Source: Nemertoderma westbladi
Lineage: Eukaryota; Xenacoelomorpha; Nemertodermatida; Nemertodermatidae
Assembly: GCA_032718475.1 (NCBI GenBank)
Contig: JAUCBJ010001112.1
Location: 1-64,000, forward strand
Reading direction: 5' to 3'
DNA length: 64,000 nt
Positions 9,177 through 20,047 of the stretch are shown here, piece by piece. The notes beneath the pieces are model-generated. The model was not told the DNA's origin. It was given only the letters and a program-made list of their open reading frames with translations, and made no database searches. Each line of letters opens with the position of its first letter. Positions within the stretch are counted from its first letter, which is position 1. The translations under genes and the position numbers were made by a program.

Positions 9177-9737
9177 ATGGATTCTGATTTATTTCAAAGA
9201 TACAGTAAACCTCAATATGGTGGTTCAGACTCTAATCTTGCTGTTTTTAAAGGTGGTAGAAGTACCAGAGGTTCGACGCAAGTTCCTGTTTTTCGAGGTG
9301 GTTCATATATTGACCCTTACGGTCAACAAATTGGCACATTTGGTCCAAACTTAAAACAACGTCGTTTTCAGTGTTATCATAGAGGTATGCAGGCAAATCA
9401 ACACGGAGAAGGTATATTTACAGACGCCTTATCGACATTGAAAAAATTTGGTAAGCCATTAGCTAAAAAAGTTTTACAGAAAGCTTTACCATTTACCACA
9501 AAATTTATGAGACAACACGTAATACCAAAAGGTAAGCGGGTCTTACATCAGCAGGCTAATACGGTTATTAATAAAGCATTAAATAAAATGAAACCGTCAA
9601 CAAGGTCAGTTGTAGAAAAAGTTTATAGAGATTTAAAGCGACCCGCTAGACCAATGTCTATGAACATACATCATCGACGTAGTAAAAAGAGAAATATAAA
9701 GGGCAAACTGAAACACTGCGAAAAAAGTATTTTTTAA
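9177..9737 (+). CDS. Basic virion-type protein (core/pVI-like candidate), 186 aa
   Basis: The protein is strongly basic and Gly-rich at the N-terminus (YGGSDSN, FKGGRSTRG, FRGGSY), with a central amphipathic region (GEGIFTDALSTLKKFGKPLA, then KKVLQKALPF) and an Arg/Lys-rich end (HHRRSKKRNIKGK). That order resembles small virion proteins found beside the capsid gene in Polintons and adenovirus-related elements, where they are thought to bind DNA or membranes. GG sites may be cut by the element protease. It lies directly between the penton-like gene and the major capsid gene. No catalytic motif is present. Confidence 0.6.
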   Translation: MDSDLFQRYSKPQYGGSDSNLAVFKGGRSTRGSTQVPVFRGGSYIDPYGQQIGTFGPNLKQRRFQCYHRGMQANQHGEGIFTDALSTLKKFGKPLAKKVLQKALPFTTKFMRQHVIPKGKRVLHQQANTVINKALNKMKPSTRSVVEKVYRDLKRPARPMSMNIHHRRSKKRNIKGKLKHCEKSIF

Positions 9738-9739
9738 TA

Positions 9740-10984
9740 ATGTCAATTATTAAGGAATTAGATTTATTTTCTACACAGCCAATACAGACTGAATTTAAAG
9801 CAAAGCATTATGAAACAATTTACCCCGTATCTAATCTCAGAAGTGAATCTAGGGAGGTCACGTTCCTTGTACCGAGATCCAATGAATTCTATACGAAACT
9901 ACAAGACGCGTTATTAATTACAAAATGTACTGTACAATGGGATAGACGACTTGAAAACTCCCATATATATATGTTGAATTACCCCGCTGAAACTATGTGG
10001 AGTGATATTAAAATAGACCTTAATGAGAAGCAGGTTGAAAATAGCAATAACCATTATTTCTACAAGTTGTACTTATCCAATTTATTATTTACAACTTACG
10101 AGGATAAAAATGGGCTACTGGGTGCGGGTGGCTTTCATCAGCCTTTATCCGAACACGGAAATGAAATTGATCCCGGCGCGCATCCTATTGGCGATGCCTT
10201 TAGTAAACAAATGCAATTTGTAAGTGGATTGACAATTGATTTTGATACTGAAACTAAAATAATACAACCCGGGTATGATTTAAGAATGCATTTTAGAAAA
10301 GTATCAAACTCGTTTATTTTTAAAATCACTCCAAACGCAAACGCTGTGACAAATCTTTGGTTAGAATTAGATGAAATAAAGATCCTAATCCCTAGAATGG
10401 AGGTTAATCCGGTAATAGAAAGCAGTCACCTAAAAGGTTTAGAGAGTTACGATATTGAATATCAATTCCAAAAAAAGGAGGTGACAACATTTACTATTCC
10501 CGCACAAACCACAAATTACACCCAAACAAACATATTTGATGGTAAAAAACCCAAATTAGTTATTATCGGCTTCATAACAAATAATGCTTATTCGGGAGAA
10601 TTAATTAGCAATCCCTTGAAATTTGAACATTTTAACCTTAGACGCGCGGAACTGATTGTAGACGGTCTTCCAGTAGGGGGTGTAATATACGAGCCTAATT
10701 TTACAGATGGAACATATATTTTTGAGTATACTCAATTAATGAAGAACATTAATACATATATTAACGGTTATGGAGGTAATAATATAGACCATGAAACCTA
10801 CTTAGGTAATTGCCCCATCTTATCCTGGGACCTAACCGCCGACGGCTATGTTAGAGATCCGCAACCGTCGATATATACTAACGGCCAATTAAAATTAAGA
10901 TTTGCCGAACCGTTGGTTGAAACCATAAATGTAATCGTTTTTAATATTTATGATCAATCATTAAGTTTAAATAGCAGGAAATAA
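9740..10984 (+). CDS. Major capsid protein (double jelly-roll hexon-like), 414 aa
   Basis: The opening KELDLFSTQPIQT, the early VTFLVPRSNEFY strand and the NHYFYKLYLSNLLFTTYED segment are characteristic of the Polinton/adintovirus major capsid family (often seen in genomes as F54H12.2-like proteins). The length is a little short of the typical size for this family. Alternating hydrophobic strands throughout fit a double jelly-roll that assembles into pseudo-hexameric capsomers. The frame is intact. It starts three bases after the preceding stop, in the middle of the virion block and directly upstream of the maturation protease. Confidence 0.85.
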   Translation: MSIIKELDLFSTQPIQTEFKAKHYETIYPVSNLRSESREVTFLVPRSNEFYTKLQDALLITKCTVQWDRRLENSHIYMLNYPAETMWSDIKIDLNEKQVENSNNHYFYKLYLSNLLFTTYEDKNGLLGAGGFHQPLSEHGNEIDPGAHPIGDAFSKQMQFVSGLTIDFDTETKIIQPGYDLRMHFRKVSNSFIFKITPNANAVTNLWLELDEIKILIPRMEVNPVIESSHLKGLESYDIEYQFQKKEVTTFTIPAQTTNYTQTNIFDGKKPKLVIIGFITNNAYSGELISNPLKFEHFNLRRAELIVDGLPVGGVIYEPNFTDGTYIFEYTQLMKNINTYINGYGGNNIDHETYLGNCPILSWDLTADGYVRDPQPSIYTNGQLKLRFAEPLVETINVIVFNIYDQSLSLNSRK

Positions 10985-11001
10985 ATACATATCGATTAAG
11001 T

Positions 11002-11454
11002 ATGTTATCTACAGAGGACCTTGATATGTTTCCAGTGGGTGGTCACTATTTGGGCGCGTTTCCAGCTAATAAATTACCTAAATTAGATAATAATAAGCGG
11101 CAGGATTATGGCTTGATAGTAAATACCGATAAAGAGCATCTGCCTGGGATTCATTGGATCGCGATATATATACGAGATAATGAGGCCGAAGTATTTGACT
11201 CGTTTGGACCAAAATATCCAAACAGATGCATCGGAAAATGGCTTGAGAAAAATTCCGCAAGGTGGCGTACTACTCGCAAACAATTTCAAGACCCAAGGAG
11301 GACCATATGCGGTCTGTACTGTCTGTATTATTTGGTAAATCGTATTCACACAATCTATCCAATGAGAGCGTTTACAAATAATGTGGAAATAAATGAAATA
11401 ATATTATATAAATGGCTTGTTAATTATTATAAAATAAACCATCATGTGTTGTAA
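11002..11454 (+). CDS. Adenovirus-type cysteine protease (maturation protease), 150 aa
   Basis: A C5-family fold is indicated by His51 in GIHWIAIYI, Asp66 in VFDSFG, Gln96 (oxyanion hole candidate) and Cys103 in CGLYCLYY, the order H-D/E-Q-C of adenain. The length (150 aa) is shorter than adenoviral enzymes but normal for Polintons. It would cleave capsid and core precursors, often after GG- or GX-type sites, during virion maturation; the neighbouring proteins contain several GG motifs. All catalytic positions are present and the frame is intact, so this copy looks functional. Confidence 0.9.
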   Translation: MLSTEDLDMFPVGGHYLGAFPANKLPKLDNNKRQDYGLIVNTDKEHLPGIHWIAIYIRDNEAEVFDSFGPKYPNRCIGKWLEKNSARWRTTRKQFQDPRRTICGLYCLYYLVNRIHTIYPMRAFTNNVEINEIILYKWLVNYYKINHHVL

Positions 11455-11489
11455 TTAATCATTTAGCTTGCTTTTGTTTATCAGATAAA

Positions 11490-12089
11490 ATGGATAATAT
11501 TATTTTTGTTGATTTTCAATATTATAAGATAGACAATAAGGAGTATCCGGTAGTATTTAAAGAATTTGCAATATACGATTCTAATTACACCAAAACTAAT
11601 GTAAAGACGTTTTTAATTAAAGGCCCGTCTAATATTAAGTTATCAGCTTTAGATGCAGCTCACGTAAACAATTTACGGGATATGACTTCTCACTTGCCCT
11701 GGGACTACGGGGACATTTCTCAAGATGACTTTAAAAAATATATGAAGAGACATTTAAAATATAAAAAAAACATTCATGTATTTGGGTTGCTGAAGCGGGC
11801 AATATTAGTTTCCCAACTCGATGTTCTCGAGCCAAATTCGGTGGAGAAATTGGGAATATATAAGCAATATCACGAATATTTAACCCCCTGTCGGTTTCAC
11901 GACCGATTCACTACAGTAGAAAGTAAATGCGCGTTCCACTTAAACACAAAGGATAACTGTCTGCGGTATTGCTCAGCAAAACGCGTTGGGGGATATGAGG
12001 CGCTACATTTTTTCATGAGAAAGCGTTTAACTGCGACTGATGATGATGATAAACAGAAAGAAATAACTGCGGTGGAAGATGTACTGTAG
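11490..12089 (+). CDS. Polinton orphan protein with Cys/His C-terminus, 199 aa
   Basis: The N-terminus IIFVDFQYYKIDNKEYPVVF resembles the first strands of an RNase H-like exonuclease fold (FVDF...KEFAIYD). The C-terminal part has several Cys and His (CRFHDRF...CAFHLNTKDNCLRYC) that could bind zinc. I associate proteins of this plan with many animal Polinton-like elements, where they have no assigned role. The acidic residues expected of an active DEDD nuclease are not clearly present, so catalysis should not be assumed. It is the last rightward gene, downstream of the protease. Confidence 0.65.
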   Translation: MDNIIFVDFQYYKIDNKEYPVVFKEFAIYDSNYTKTNVKTFLIKGPSNIKLSALDAAHVNNLRDMTSHLPWDYGDISQDDFKKYMKRHLKYKKNIHVFGLLKRAILVSQLDVLEPNSVEKLGIYKQYHEYLTPCRFHDRFTTVESKCAFHLNTKDNCLRYCSAKRVGGYEALHFFMRKRLTATDDDDKQKEITAVEDVL

Positions 12090-12620
12090 GTTTACTCTAA
12101 GCATGTAATGTGATGGGATAATATAATTTTATTTTGGTGATGATCTTGATGTTAATATAAAAATATAATAAAATATAATTTTTTTTACAACAAGTTCTCT
12201 AAAAGAGTCAATCGCGGTAGGTTAACCATGCACATTTAACAATATGACGTAGACGTAACATGTACAGTAAGTATTCTCGATATCGTTCTAATATAGATAT
12301 ACTGGTATTGCGAAACATCCTATACATCGCAAACTAATAACACATACAGTAGTTGACTAGTAATATTAGTCAGAAATGCAACATAAACTGTATAGGATGT
12401 AGTGTTAACCTGTTGGTACCGGTACTGATAAATTCAATAATTTATTATAAGCCTAACCACAACTGTCATCCGCTTTATCAGTACCGGTAGTGTTTTACTC
12501 TTCCAACACTGTAGTCACAGTCTACAGGTATCAGTACAGCAGTAATCTGAAGCAATAGCATACTGCTGTCATGATCTGGATTACACGCAGGGGTCTCTCA
12601 TATAGGGATTAGATCACCTA
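12090..12620. other. Polinton central non-coding region (left part)
   Basis: No gene is visible. AT-rich sequence is followed by a stretch rich in 'accggtac' and 'cagtactg' microsatellite-like words. The end (from about 12465) is similar to 14840-15000, and 12611-12620 (agatcaccta) is the left target-site duplication of the inserted LINE. Confidence 0.55.
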
Positions 12621-14593
12621 AAGAAAGAGTCAGAAAGAGAGAGAGAAAGCGCAGAAAGAGTCCCGACTCAAACAGACTACAGCGGCCAAGAATGCAGTTA
12701 AAGCTGCATCTAGGTCTCTGAACAGGCAGTACTCTGTTAATCTACAGGAGTTAATAAACCAACAGGTTGATGCCATCAATGATGCTGACGACAGCAGGCA
12801 ATCATCCCAGGCATGGAAATCGATCAATCTGCTTACTGGGCGGAAAAGCCAACCAACCACCAAGGTTAAGGCTGAATCACCAGCCGATCGCCTTAATGGT
12901 TGGAAAGCCCACTTTGAAAAGCTCCTCAATAATGACAGGGTATTGCCTGATAACTTTATAGAAGTAAAAGTGTCTGAGTCTGTACTCCCAGATATTCCCA
13001 TTGGCGATATCTCCTTTGCAGAAGTGAAGGCTGCTGCAAAGAGCATTAAGACCAATCGTGCCAGTGGAGTAGATGGTGTTCCCCCTGAGGTCTTTAAAAT
13101 ACCTGAGTGTTTAAAGCTCATCTATCCCATCATAGTAGACATGTACCGTACAACAAGAGTCCCACAAGAAATGAAAACAAATAAGTTGGTGCCAGTTCCC
13201 AAGAAGGGCAACCTAACACTCTATGGTTCTTTTCGGGGAATCTCATTGATCTCGATTGCTGCAAAACTATACAATAGAATTCTATTAAATCGCATCAGGG
13301 ATCCCATTGAGAGACTGCTACGTGGAAATCAGAATGGGTTCCGTAAAGGTCGTGGGACCATGGAGCCCATTTTGGCACTTAGAAGGATAATTGAAGAGTT
13401 ATCAAAAAAGAAAGACAGGCATCTGGCTGTTATCTTTGTTGACTTCTTCAAGGCCTTTGATTCAGTCTCTCGCTCACGTATGTTCAGCATACTTTCATTA
13501 TATGGGATTCCTGATGAAATTATTGCAGCAATCAGATCAGTATACGATGGTTCGACAACATTTGTGTCTACTGTTGACGGTGACACAGAACCATTTGAAG
13601 TGTTATGGGGCGTCCTCCAAGGAGACACACTTGCACCATTCTTGTTCATTATTGTGGTTGACTATGTTCTACGCATGTCCTTAGATCATCATAATGATGA
13701 TGGGGTGATGATAACTCCACCTACTGGCTCCAGAAGTCGAGGAAATCCTGCCAAGTACCTAACTGATCTAGACTTTGCTGATGACTTAGGAGTACTCTCA
13801 GAATCATTAGAGGGAGCCCAGCGGCTCCTCAGCTCATTAGAACATGCTGCTTCTAGTGTTGGTCTTTTTATTAACTCCAGAAAGACCAAAATTCTGACAG
13901 TTAACTTTGAAAGTCCTCAGCAAGTCTCTGATCGGATGAGCATAAGCTCAAAGGATGGTATGCTTGAGCATGTGGACGACTTCTGTTACCTGGGATCATG
14001 GATCCGGAAGTCAGGTGAGGACCTTCGAATACGTAAGGGAAAGGCATGGGCAGCCTTGAATAGGCTTTCCAGGATTTGGAAGTCACCTAGAATTAATCGG
14101 AAACTTAAAGTCCGATTATTTAGAGCAGCAGTAGTTCCAGTACTCCTCTATGGGAGTCCATGCTGGGCTCTAACTGCTGAGGACACCAAATCTCTGGATG
14201 GCACATTCACAAGAATGCTACGCCGGGTACATTGTGTCAAGTACAATGCACACATCTCCAACCAGACATTATATAACATTGGAGGTGTCTCATTGGTTCC
14301 CCCAAGCTTGACACTAGAACAAAATCGCCTCCGCTTTGCAGGACATTGCTTTCGCCGTGAGGACCAGCCAGTGCATAATCTTGTACTTTGGCAGCCTCAT
14401 GGAGTGAATAAGCATGGTGGACAGCCCATGACTTTCTTGAGACGCATCTTAAAGGACACTGGCCTTAAAGATGCGGATGATCTAGCAAATGTCATGGGTG
14501 ATAGGGAGTTGTGGCGGTGCAATTTTGTTGACAAGCCGGCACAGCATTCTTAAAAATGCAGCTGCAATGCAGCATGCCGATCCTAGTAGTAGT
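12621..14593 (+). mobile_element. RTE-like LINE, copy A, 5'-truncated, nested in the Polinton
   Basis: The insertion is bounded by a 10 bp target duplication, agatcaccta (12611-12620 and 14594-14603), and ends with a tagtagtag tail, as expected of target-primed reverse transcription by an RTE-type LINE. It lacks the endonuclease half, starting in the linker before the reverse transcriptase. It is almost identical in protein to copy C at 50593-52370. Confidence 0.85.
12650..14553 (+). CDS. RTE-like LINE reverse transcriptase (5'-truncated ORF)
   Basis: The open frame extends upstream of the first ATG (12943) into the linker. Reverse transcriptase motifs in order are: SGVDGVPPEVFK, VPVPKKGN, FRGISLISIAAKLYNRILL, NGFRKGRGT, VIFVDFFKAFDSV (motif A), GVLQGDTLAPFLFII (motif B), TDLDFADDLGVLS (catalytic FADD, motif C) and YLGSWIRKSGED. 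The C-terminus has the conserved LRFAGHCFRREDQPVHNLVLW block. From ATG 12943 it gives 536 aa without a stop. The endonuclease domain is missing, so this copy is not autonomous. The RTE assignment rests on motif style and the trinucleotide tail. Confidence 0.85.
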
Positions 14594-15507
14594 AGATCAC
14601 CTATCCGAACAATACAGTACTGCAGTACTGTCGTTGTTCTTGATGTAACAGCATAATCAGATAGAGCATACTGATTTCCTTTGATTAGCATTGTACCGCA
14701 GTACCAGTACTACAGTATTAATGTAACAGTACCCGCAGTAACAAACTAGGCCAATGTATACAATATCGTGAGCCAGTTACAATCAGATGTGTACGCAGTC
14801 AGCCACACTGCGAGGGATGTGGTCAACCTCGCAGCTCCTATCCACAACTGTCATCCATTTTATCAGTACAGCAGTAATCTGATGTAATAACATTTGTTTT
14901 TTTTCAACTATAAGGATACTGCTGTCTACCCAAACCTTGATTAGCATACTGCTGTTATAACCTAGAAGGGACGCGTAGCTCTCACATATAGGGATTAGAT
15001 CACCTACCCAAACAATACAGTACTGCAGTACTGCCGCTGTTCTTGATGTAACAGAGTAGTCAGATAGAGCATGCTGATTTCTTTTGATTAGCATTGTACT
15101 GCAGTACGGTACCGGTACCACAGTATTAATGTAACAGTACCCGCAGTAACAAACTAAACCATTGTATACAATATCGTGAGCCAGTTACAATCGGATGTGC
15201 ACGCAGTCAGCCACACTGCTGGGAAACGGTCCACCTTGCAGCCGTCTAGCCACCCTCACAGTCAGCCTCGCGGCACGCAGTCAGCCTCGCAGTCAGCCTC
15301 GCGGCATGCAGTCAGCCTCGCAGCCTGCCTCGTGGCACGCAGTCAGCCTCGTGGTCGGTCATGTAGTCAGCCTCGCGGCACGCAGCCAGCCACGCAGCTA
15401 GGCACGCAGTCAACCCGTGAGAGTCATGCTTATTCAAACGAGGTTAGTTTTCCCTAACTACCGATTGATTGATTGATTGAAAAATAATAATGTTTAATTT
15501 TCACCTT
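14594..15507. repeat. Polinton central non-coding region (right part) with a direct duplication
   Basis: Segments of about 210 bp at 14594-14806 and 14994-15216 are near-identical direct copies (agatcaccta...cagtactgcagtactg...gtatacaatatcgtgagcca). Between and after them are AT-rich DNA and a GC-rich minisatellite at about 15245-15415 made of 'cacgcagtcagcctcgcgg'-like units. No gene: the short frames here are repeat artefacts. Confidence 0.7.
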
Positions 15508-16053
15508 CTAATCACCAACACCTAAAGTCACAACACCAAACATTAATAAATAATTAACAAGTTTACTAAATATAGGGTAATAAATGTGAAATTTGCTAGG
15601 TGAACACATTAAAGTACATTTACCGGTATGAAAGCAGCAAATGACTACGGTATTATTTATTCTTATTTTGCAATTATTAAAAATTTCAGGTTCATATATA
15701 ACTTGAAGTTGCACATTATCAAAGACAACATAAAACCCTGTATTGTTTATCAATAACCTATAGACTACAGACTTAATACTAAAAATATAAGTACATAAAT
15801 TAACAGATTTTAAAATCAAATTAATACTAGTTTTATCAAATATATGTTTTTTTACTTTTTGGAAATTATACTTACTACCTAATAATGTAATACGACCATT
15901 TTTAAATATTAATAATGTGGCACCAAATATCTTATATATAAACTGATTTGGTTTGAGTATGTGTTTACCAGATAATTGATTTTTTAATTCTTTCAAATTA
16001 ATCGCTGACACTTGCTGGCAACTTACATTCTTATTAACTATCTGATAGTTCAT
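15508..16053 (-). CDS. TATA-binding-protein-like (TBP) saddle protein of the Polinton, 181 aa
   Basis: The ATG at 16051-16053 overlaps the last codons of the polymerase gene in another frame; an upstream in-frame start exists but lies wholly inside the polymerase. The 181 residues match the size of the TBP core and show two direct repeats of its pattern. Repeat 1 (about 3-75) has NPxxF-like KPNQFIYKIF, then LLIFKNGRITLLGSK. Repeat 2 (about 84-170) has YEPEIFNNCKI, then VVICCFHTGKCTL and YYPIFSKLVNYL. Phe38, Phe50, Phe125 and Phe141 fall at the places of the four DNA-kinking phenylalanines of TBP. It would bind promoter DNA, perhaps TATA-like boxes of the element. Low identity to cellular TBP is expected; alignment by eye only. 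Confidence 0.8.
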   Translation of the reverse strand: MNYQIVNKNVSCQQVSAINLKELKNQLSGKHILKPNQFIYKIFGATLLIFKNGRITLLGSKYNFQKVKKHIFDKTSINLILKSVNLCTYIFSIKSVVYRLLINNTGFYVVFDNVQLQVIYEPEIFNNCKIRINNTVVICCFHTGKCTLMCSPSKFHIYYPIFSKLVNYLLMFGVVTLGVGD

Positions 16054-19000
16054 TGTTTGGCTCCCGATAAATAGGTATATTGTTTTTCTTTTTGGGTTTT
16101 TCGACCTTTGTTTGATAGTGACCCCAGGGAAGCGAATGATTTTTATTAACCCAATAAAGTTTATCATCAAATGCGCTGAGAGCAAACTTATCTTGTGCTA
16201 CAGTATACACTTTGTGTAATTGGCTCTGAAATTGAAGTGTTTCCTTGGAAATTTCTTCGTTATCCTTATATGCTGTTAAATAATCTTCATGGCAAATATT
16301 TTTATCCACAACAGCTCTTGTTATTCCTTTCGCCCGTCGTATGTTGGAATCATTCCATTCCAAAATTGAATATAATTTTGGTCTTAAAAATACCGCTTGT
16401 TTAATTTCACGTGAGGCTAGTTCGTCTTTACAGTAATAGAGTCTGGATTTATTTTTATCGCTGTAGAGAGGGTGATCCTTGGGGTAATTGGATGTATCTA
16501 AAATATTATTTTTAATTAAGGCTTTTAAAAAATTATTCTGCGATGTATTATAGTAACAACCTATTAAAGAGTCCGTATCTGATGCTACAATTTCAATTCG
16601 ACAGTTTAATTCTTTCTCAATAGGTAGCAATTTATCGTAATACAACTCATACATATCCAATTTAGCCAAGTCCAAGACAGTACTACCTATATAGACCGGC
16701 TTATCGAGAGTTACAGAGTCTTTTACTAATAAGTGACCCGATAAGGAATCGTTATAAATCATGAAATTTTCGTGATTTATACATTTCACCAATAGGTCGC
16801 ACTTTTCTTTGCTATTAGCGATACGAAAGTTGCATCGGTCTCTTATTTTTTCAATCGTTTTTCCAAATAACGAATTATTCAGAAGCTTTGCAACAGCTGT
16901 TTCAATATACGTTTTTGCTAAACGTCTTTGATTAATATTAAAATCTATATAGGGTTTAAATACAAAGTCTTGATGGAAAGAATACAATTTATGGAGCTTA
17001 GTAACAATTAAACCTTGTTTTATATAAAATTTTAACAGTTTCAAATTTACATGATAGAATTCTTTATCGAATTGTGTCAACATAAGTTTTGGGGCACACA
17101 TCTTATAATTGCTATTAGTACCTCTTTGTTTACAAACATGATTATATTGTTCCCTCATATATGGTGAAAGCATTGTCTCATTTATACTTAAATATTCTGG
17201 GGCTAAGGGTAGTTCTAATGTACGATCATGAATATCTTTGGGATATTTCAAATCGCAAATTAAGAAAAACCCAATATCCCCTTCAGTATCAAGATTTGTC
17301 AAATATTTTATTAGTTCTTCTGGAGCAGCATTCTCTAAATATGTAACGTTGACTTGTTCAAAACCTGAAACAGGTAGCTTTTTACTTAAATTACTAGAAT
17401 ACAAGGAATTAAAATCTATATTGAAAATATGACACTCTTCCTTGCTTGGATCATAATTATCAGTATCTGGTATATTTGATTCTATATAATGCTTTCGACA
17501 GAATGAAACCCCACCTCTAATAGATGCTTCAAAATCTCTATATGTTTGGTAATCTTTTATTAATGCTAACTTACATTTATTGTATTTCAGGGCGCAATCA
17601 TAAGTGAAAGCTGCGATACTGCAATAATAAACTACTTCTAATTCGTAGTTTTGTCTACACACTCTCCTAAAGTTCTCAAATATATCAGTGAGGAGACAAA
17701 CATCGAGTTTTAAGTATGCTAAAAGATAATCCTTGAGATTCACACAGTCAAACTGACTCCATGATACGTTGGCAAAACTATATTCCTCGGGTGTACAGGT
17801 ATTTTGTGTTAATTTACTATAAAATTTGTCTATTGATGGTAATTTCGAATCATTGAATTTATTTAAATCTGTCAGATACTCATAGGGGAATATACCTTTT
17901 CGTTTAATTGTTGCATTATTTAAATTTGGATAAAAATATTTCATTTGCTGTTCAGTAATTGGTAGAACTGATGTTATATCCTCGCTGTCTATATCCTTTG
18001 TTGAACAATCAACTAAAGTACTTAGGGAAAAGGATAAAAATTGATATGTGTCTAAGACACGTAGCTCGATCTTAGTTTTTTCATCTTTCACCGGTATATG
18101 CATGCTTAGTGAAATATACCTTTCAGAATTTTTAGGGATCACCTTTATATCCCAATCGGAATATTTATTGTTGGTAAAACCAACTTGTAAAAGAAAATGC
18201 AAATCGTAGAGATTGCAGTTGTGTGCAGCGAGTATATACATGTGTCGTTTCAATGATAAAGAGCGGTTACACGCGTTACAAGCGGCTGCTATATAGTTAC
18301 CAGTAATATGTGAGTGATGTTTGTTTTTCTCAGATTTATCCTTAAATAAAACATTGCAATAAAAGCAAGTTTTAGCTTTCCAAAAACTTCACTTATCTAC
18401 ATCATTTAGTATTATTTTCTCTCTTGTGTGGTCTTCCGACCACTTATATAATTGGGTGATGTCATTATATACAGAGTCTAAAAAGTCTTGAATACAGTTG
18501 TTGTCGATTGTTTTTGTAAAGGTCTTCAAATAAAATTTTGGTGGATTGATTAATTCACTACTAGGAACAATTAAATAACTTACAGCGCATGGAATATGAT
18601 TCTGAATAAATTTACTGTTGCTGGATGGCTCCAAAATAGATTCTATGTCAAAATATATTACAAACAATGCTGGTAATGTTCTGTCTAAATTTCTAAAGCT
18701 AATGTGAGTTCTTTTTTCAGACGGTAGCTTCTCAACTTGACTTTTTCCTCGATAACAAGCAAGACGGTGACGTTCTAGAACATCCTTACTGTAAAAAGGA
18801 GACAAACACCGTTCACAAAATTTCCTACCTCCAATATGCTTACCTCTTGTATTCATCATCCGATTCAAGTTAGTTATGCAAACATAATGTGATTGTTTTG
18901 ATTTATTCTTATTTTTTACAAGTAATATATTCAATAACTCTTTATCTGGAGTGATTTTACTAAATGGTGCCTGTCTTAATATAGATACTCGATTGTTGTC

Positions 19001-20047
19001 GTAGAGTAATAAATTAATTATATATGCTGAATTCTGTTTTTCAAAAAGTTTAATTGCAAGCTGCCATTCTGTTGGATAATCTTTGTTCCCGTTGTCAAAA
19101 ATAAAATGATTCATGTAATCTGCGTACTGCGAAGTACAATATTTGTTGTTTTTCACTTTGCTACTAAATTTTGCGGCTATAATTGCCCATTTAAAACAGT
19201 CATTATCAACCGTTTGTATATTTATAACACATTGTTTACCTGATAGAGCCTTAGGTAACTCCATATAACTGTGTCCCTTATATAGTAACAGCCTACACTT
19301 AGATTCAGCTACTTTAATTTCCACTCTTAATAAAGATTTAACGCGCCACCCTGAGCCACGAGTGTTAAACATGGCTATTTTTTGCATTAATTTTTCTAGT
19401 ACATACTCAAACCATGTGTCAAAACTTTCATGTGAATCTACGGTATTAACTGCACCACCTGAAGAACTAAAATAGAAAGTTTCTTCTTGGTCTCCCTCTG
19501 AAAAATGTGATCGATACATGAGTATATTCACACCTAGCCAGGGTCTAAGTACATTCATTTCGCTAAGTTTTCCTAATAATAACGTTTTGATGTGTGGTAG
19601 AATATGAACTATCGATGAATGAATATCAGGAAAATCTTCATCATTTGGAAGATTGTAAACATAGATTTCTAAACGGTTATCGTGTGCGGCTCGTTCGAGG
19701 CTAAAAATTGATGGACCTTGACCAGATTTCAGTCTTTTTCTAGATGCGACAGTATTGTTTTGGTTCCGTTGTGGTCTAACATGATAATAACGTTGGTGAC
19801 AGTCGTGACGTAAATAATTCTCATATAAATACTCTTTATTACAAGTAGGGCAAGTTTTTTCATACACGCAAAACTTCATTTCTTTACATCCCGTAGTTGT
19901 TTCATGTCGTTTGCATATTTCTTCACGTGAACATTTCACTCGACAATTAAAACAATTGTATTCTTCAAAATGAGATTTCACATGTGTTAAATAATTTCGT
20001 TTAGAAATTTGAAGAGGACAAAATGGACATTTCAATTGTTTATCCAT
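16034..20047 (-). CDS. Protein-primed family B DNA polymerase, interrupted by one in-frame TGA
   Basis: The frame starts at ATG 20045-20047 and runs to the stop at 16034-16036, with a single TGA at 18389-18391; the sequence between the two open parts stays in the same frame. The N-terminus has three zinc-finger-like motifs (C7, C10, H22, H26; C32, C35, H48, C54; C66, C69, H81, H84). Next come a conserved DNDCFKWAI region and an exonuclease motif (YFDIES). After the stop come a Cys/His element (CFYC...HSHITG...CNACN) and the polymerase palm: motif A FNIDFNSLYSS, motif B KLLNNSLFGK, motif C ASDTDS. This is the replicase of Polintons, expected to use a terminal protein as primer. The C-terminus overlaps the TBP-like gene. 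The TGA makes this copy probably defective. Confidence 0.9.

Noticed and set aside
15176-15457. A 93-codon frame rich in SQPRGTQSAS
   Set aside because: Encoded by a GC-rich minisatellite; both overlapping frames are open.
16034-16185. Start of the TBP-like protein at 16185
   Set aside because: This would place 44 residues wholly inside the polymerase coding sequence; the TBP-like similarity begins just after the ATG at 16053.
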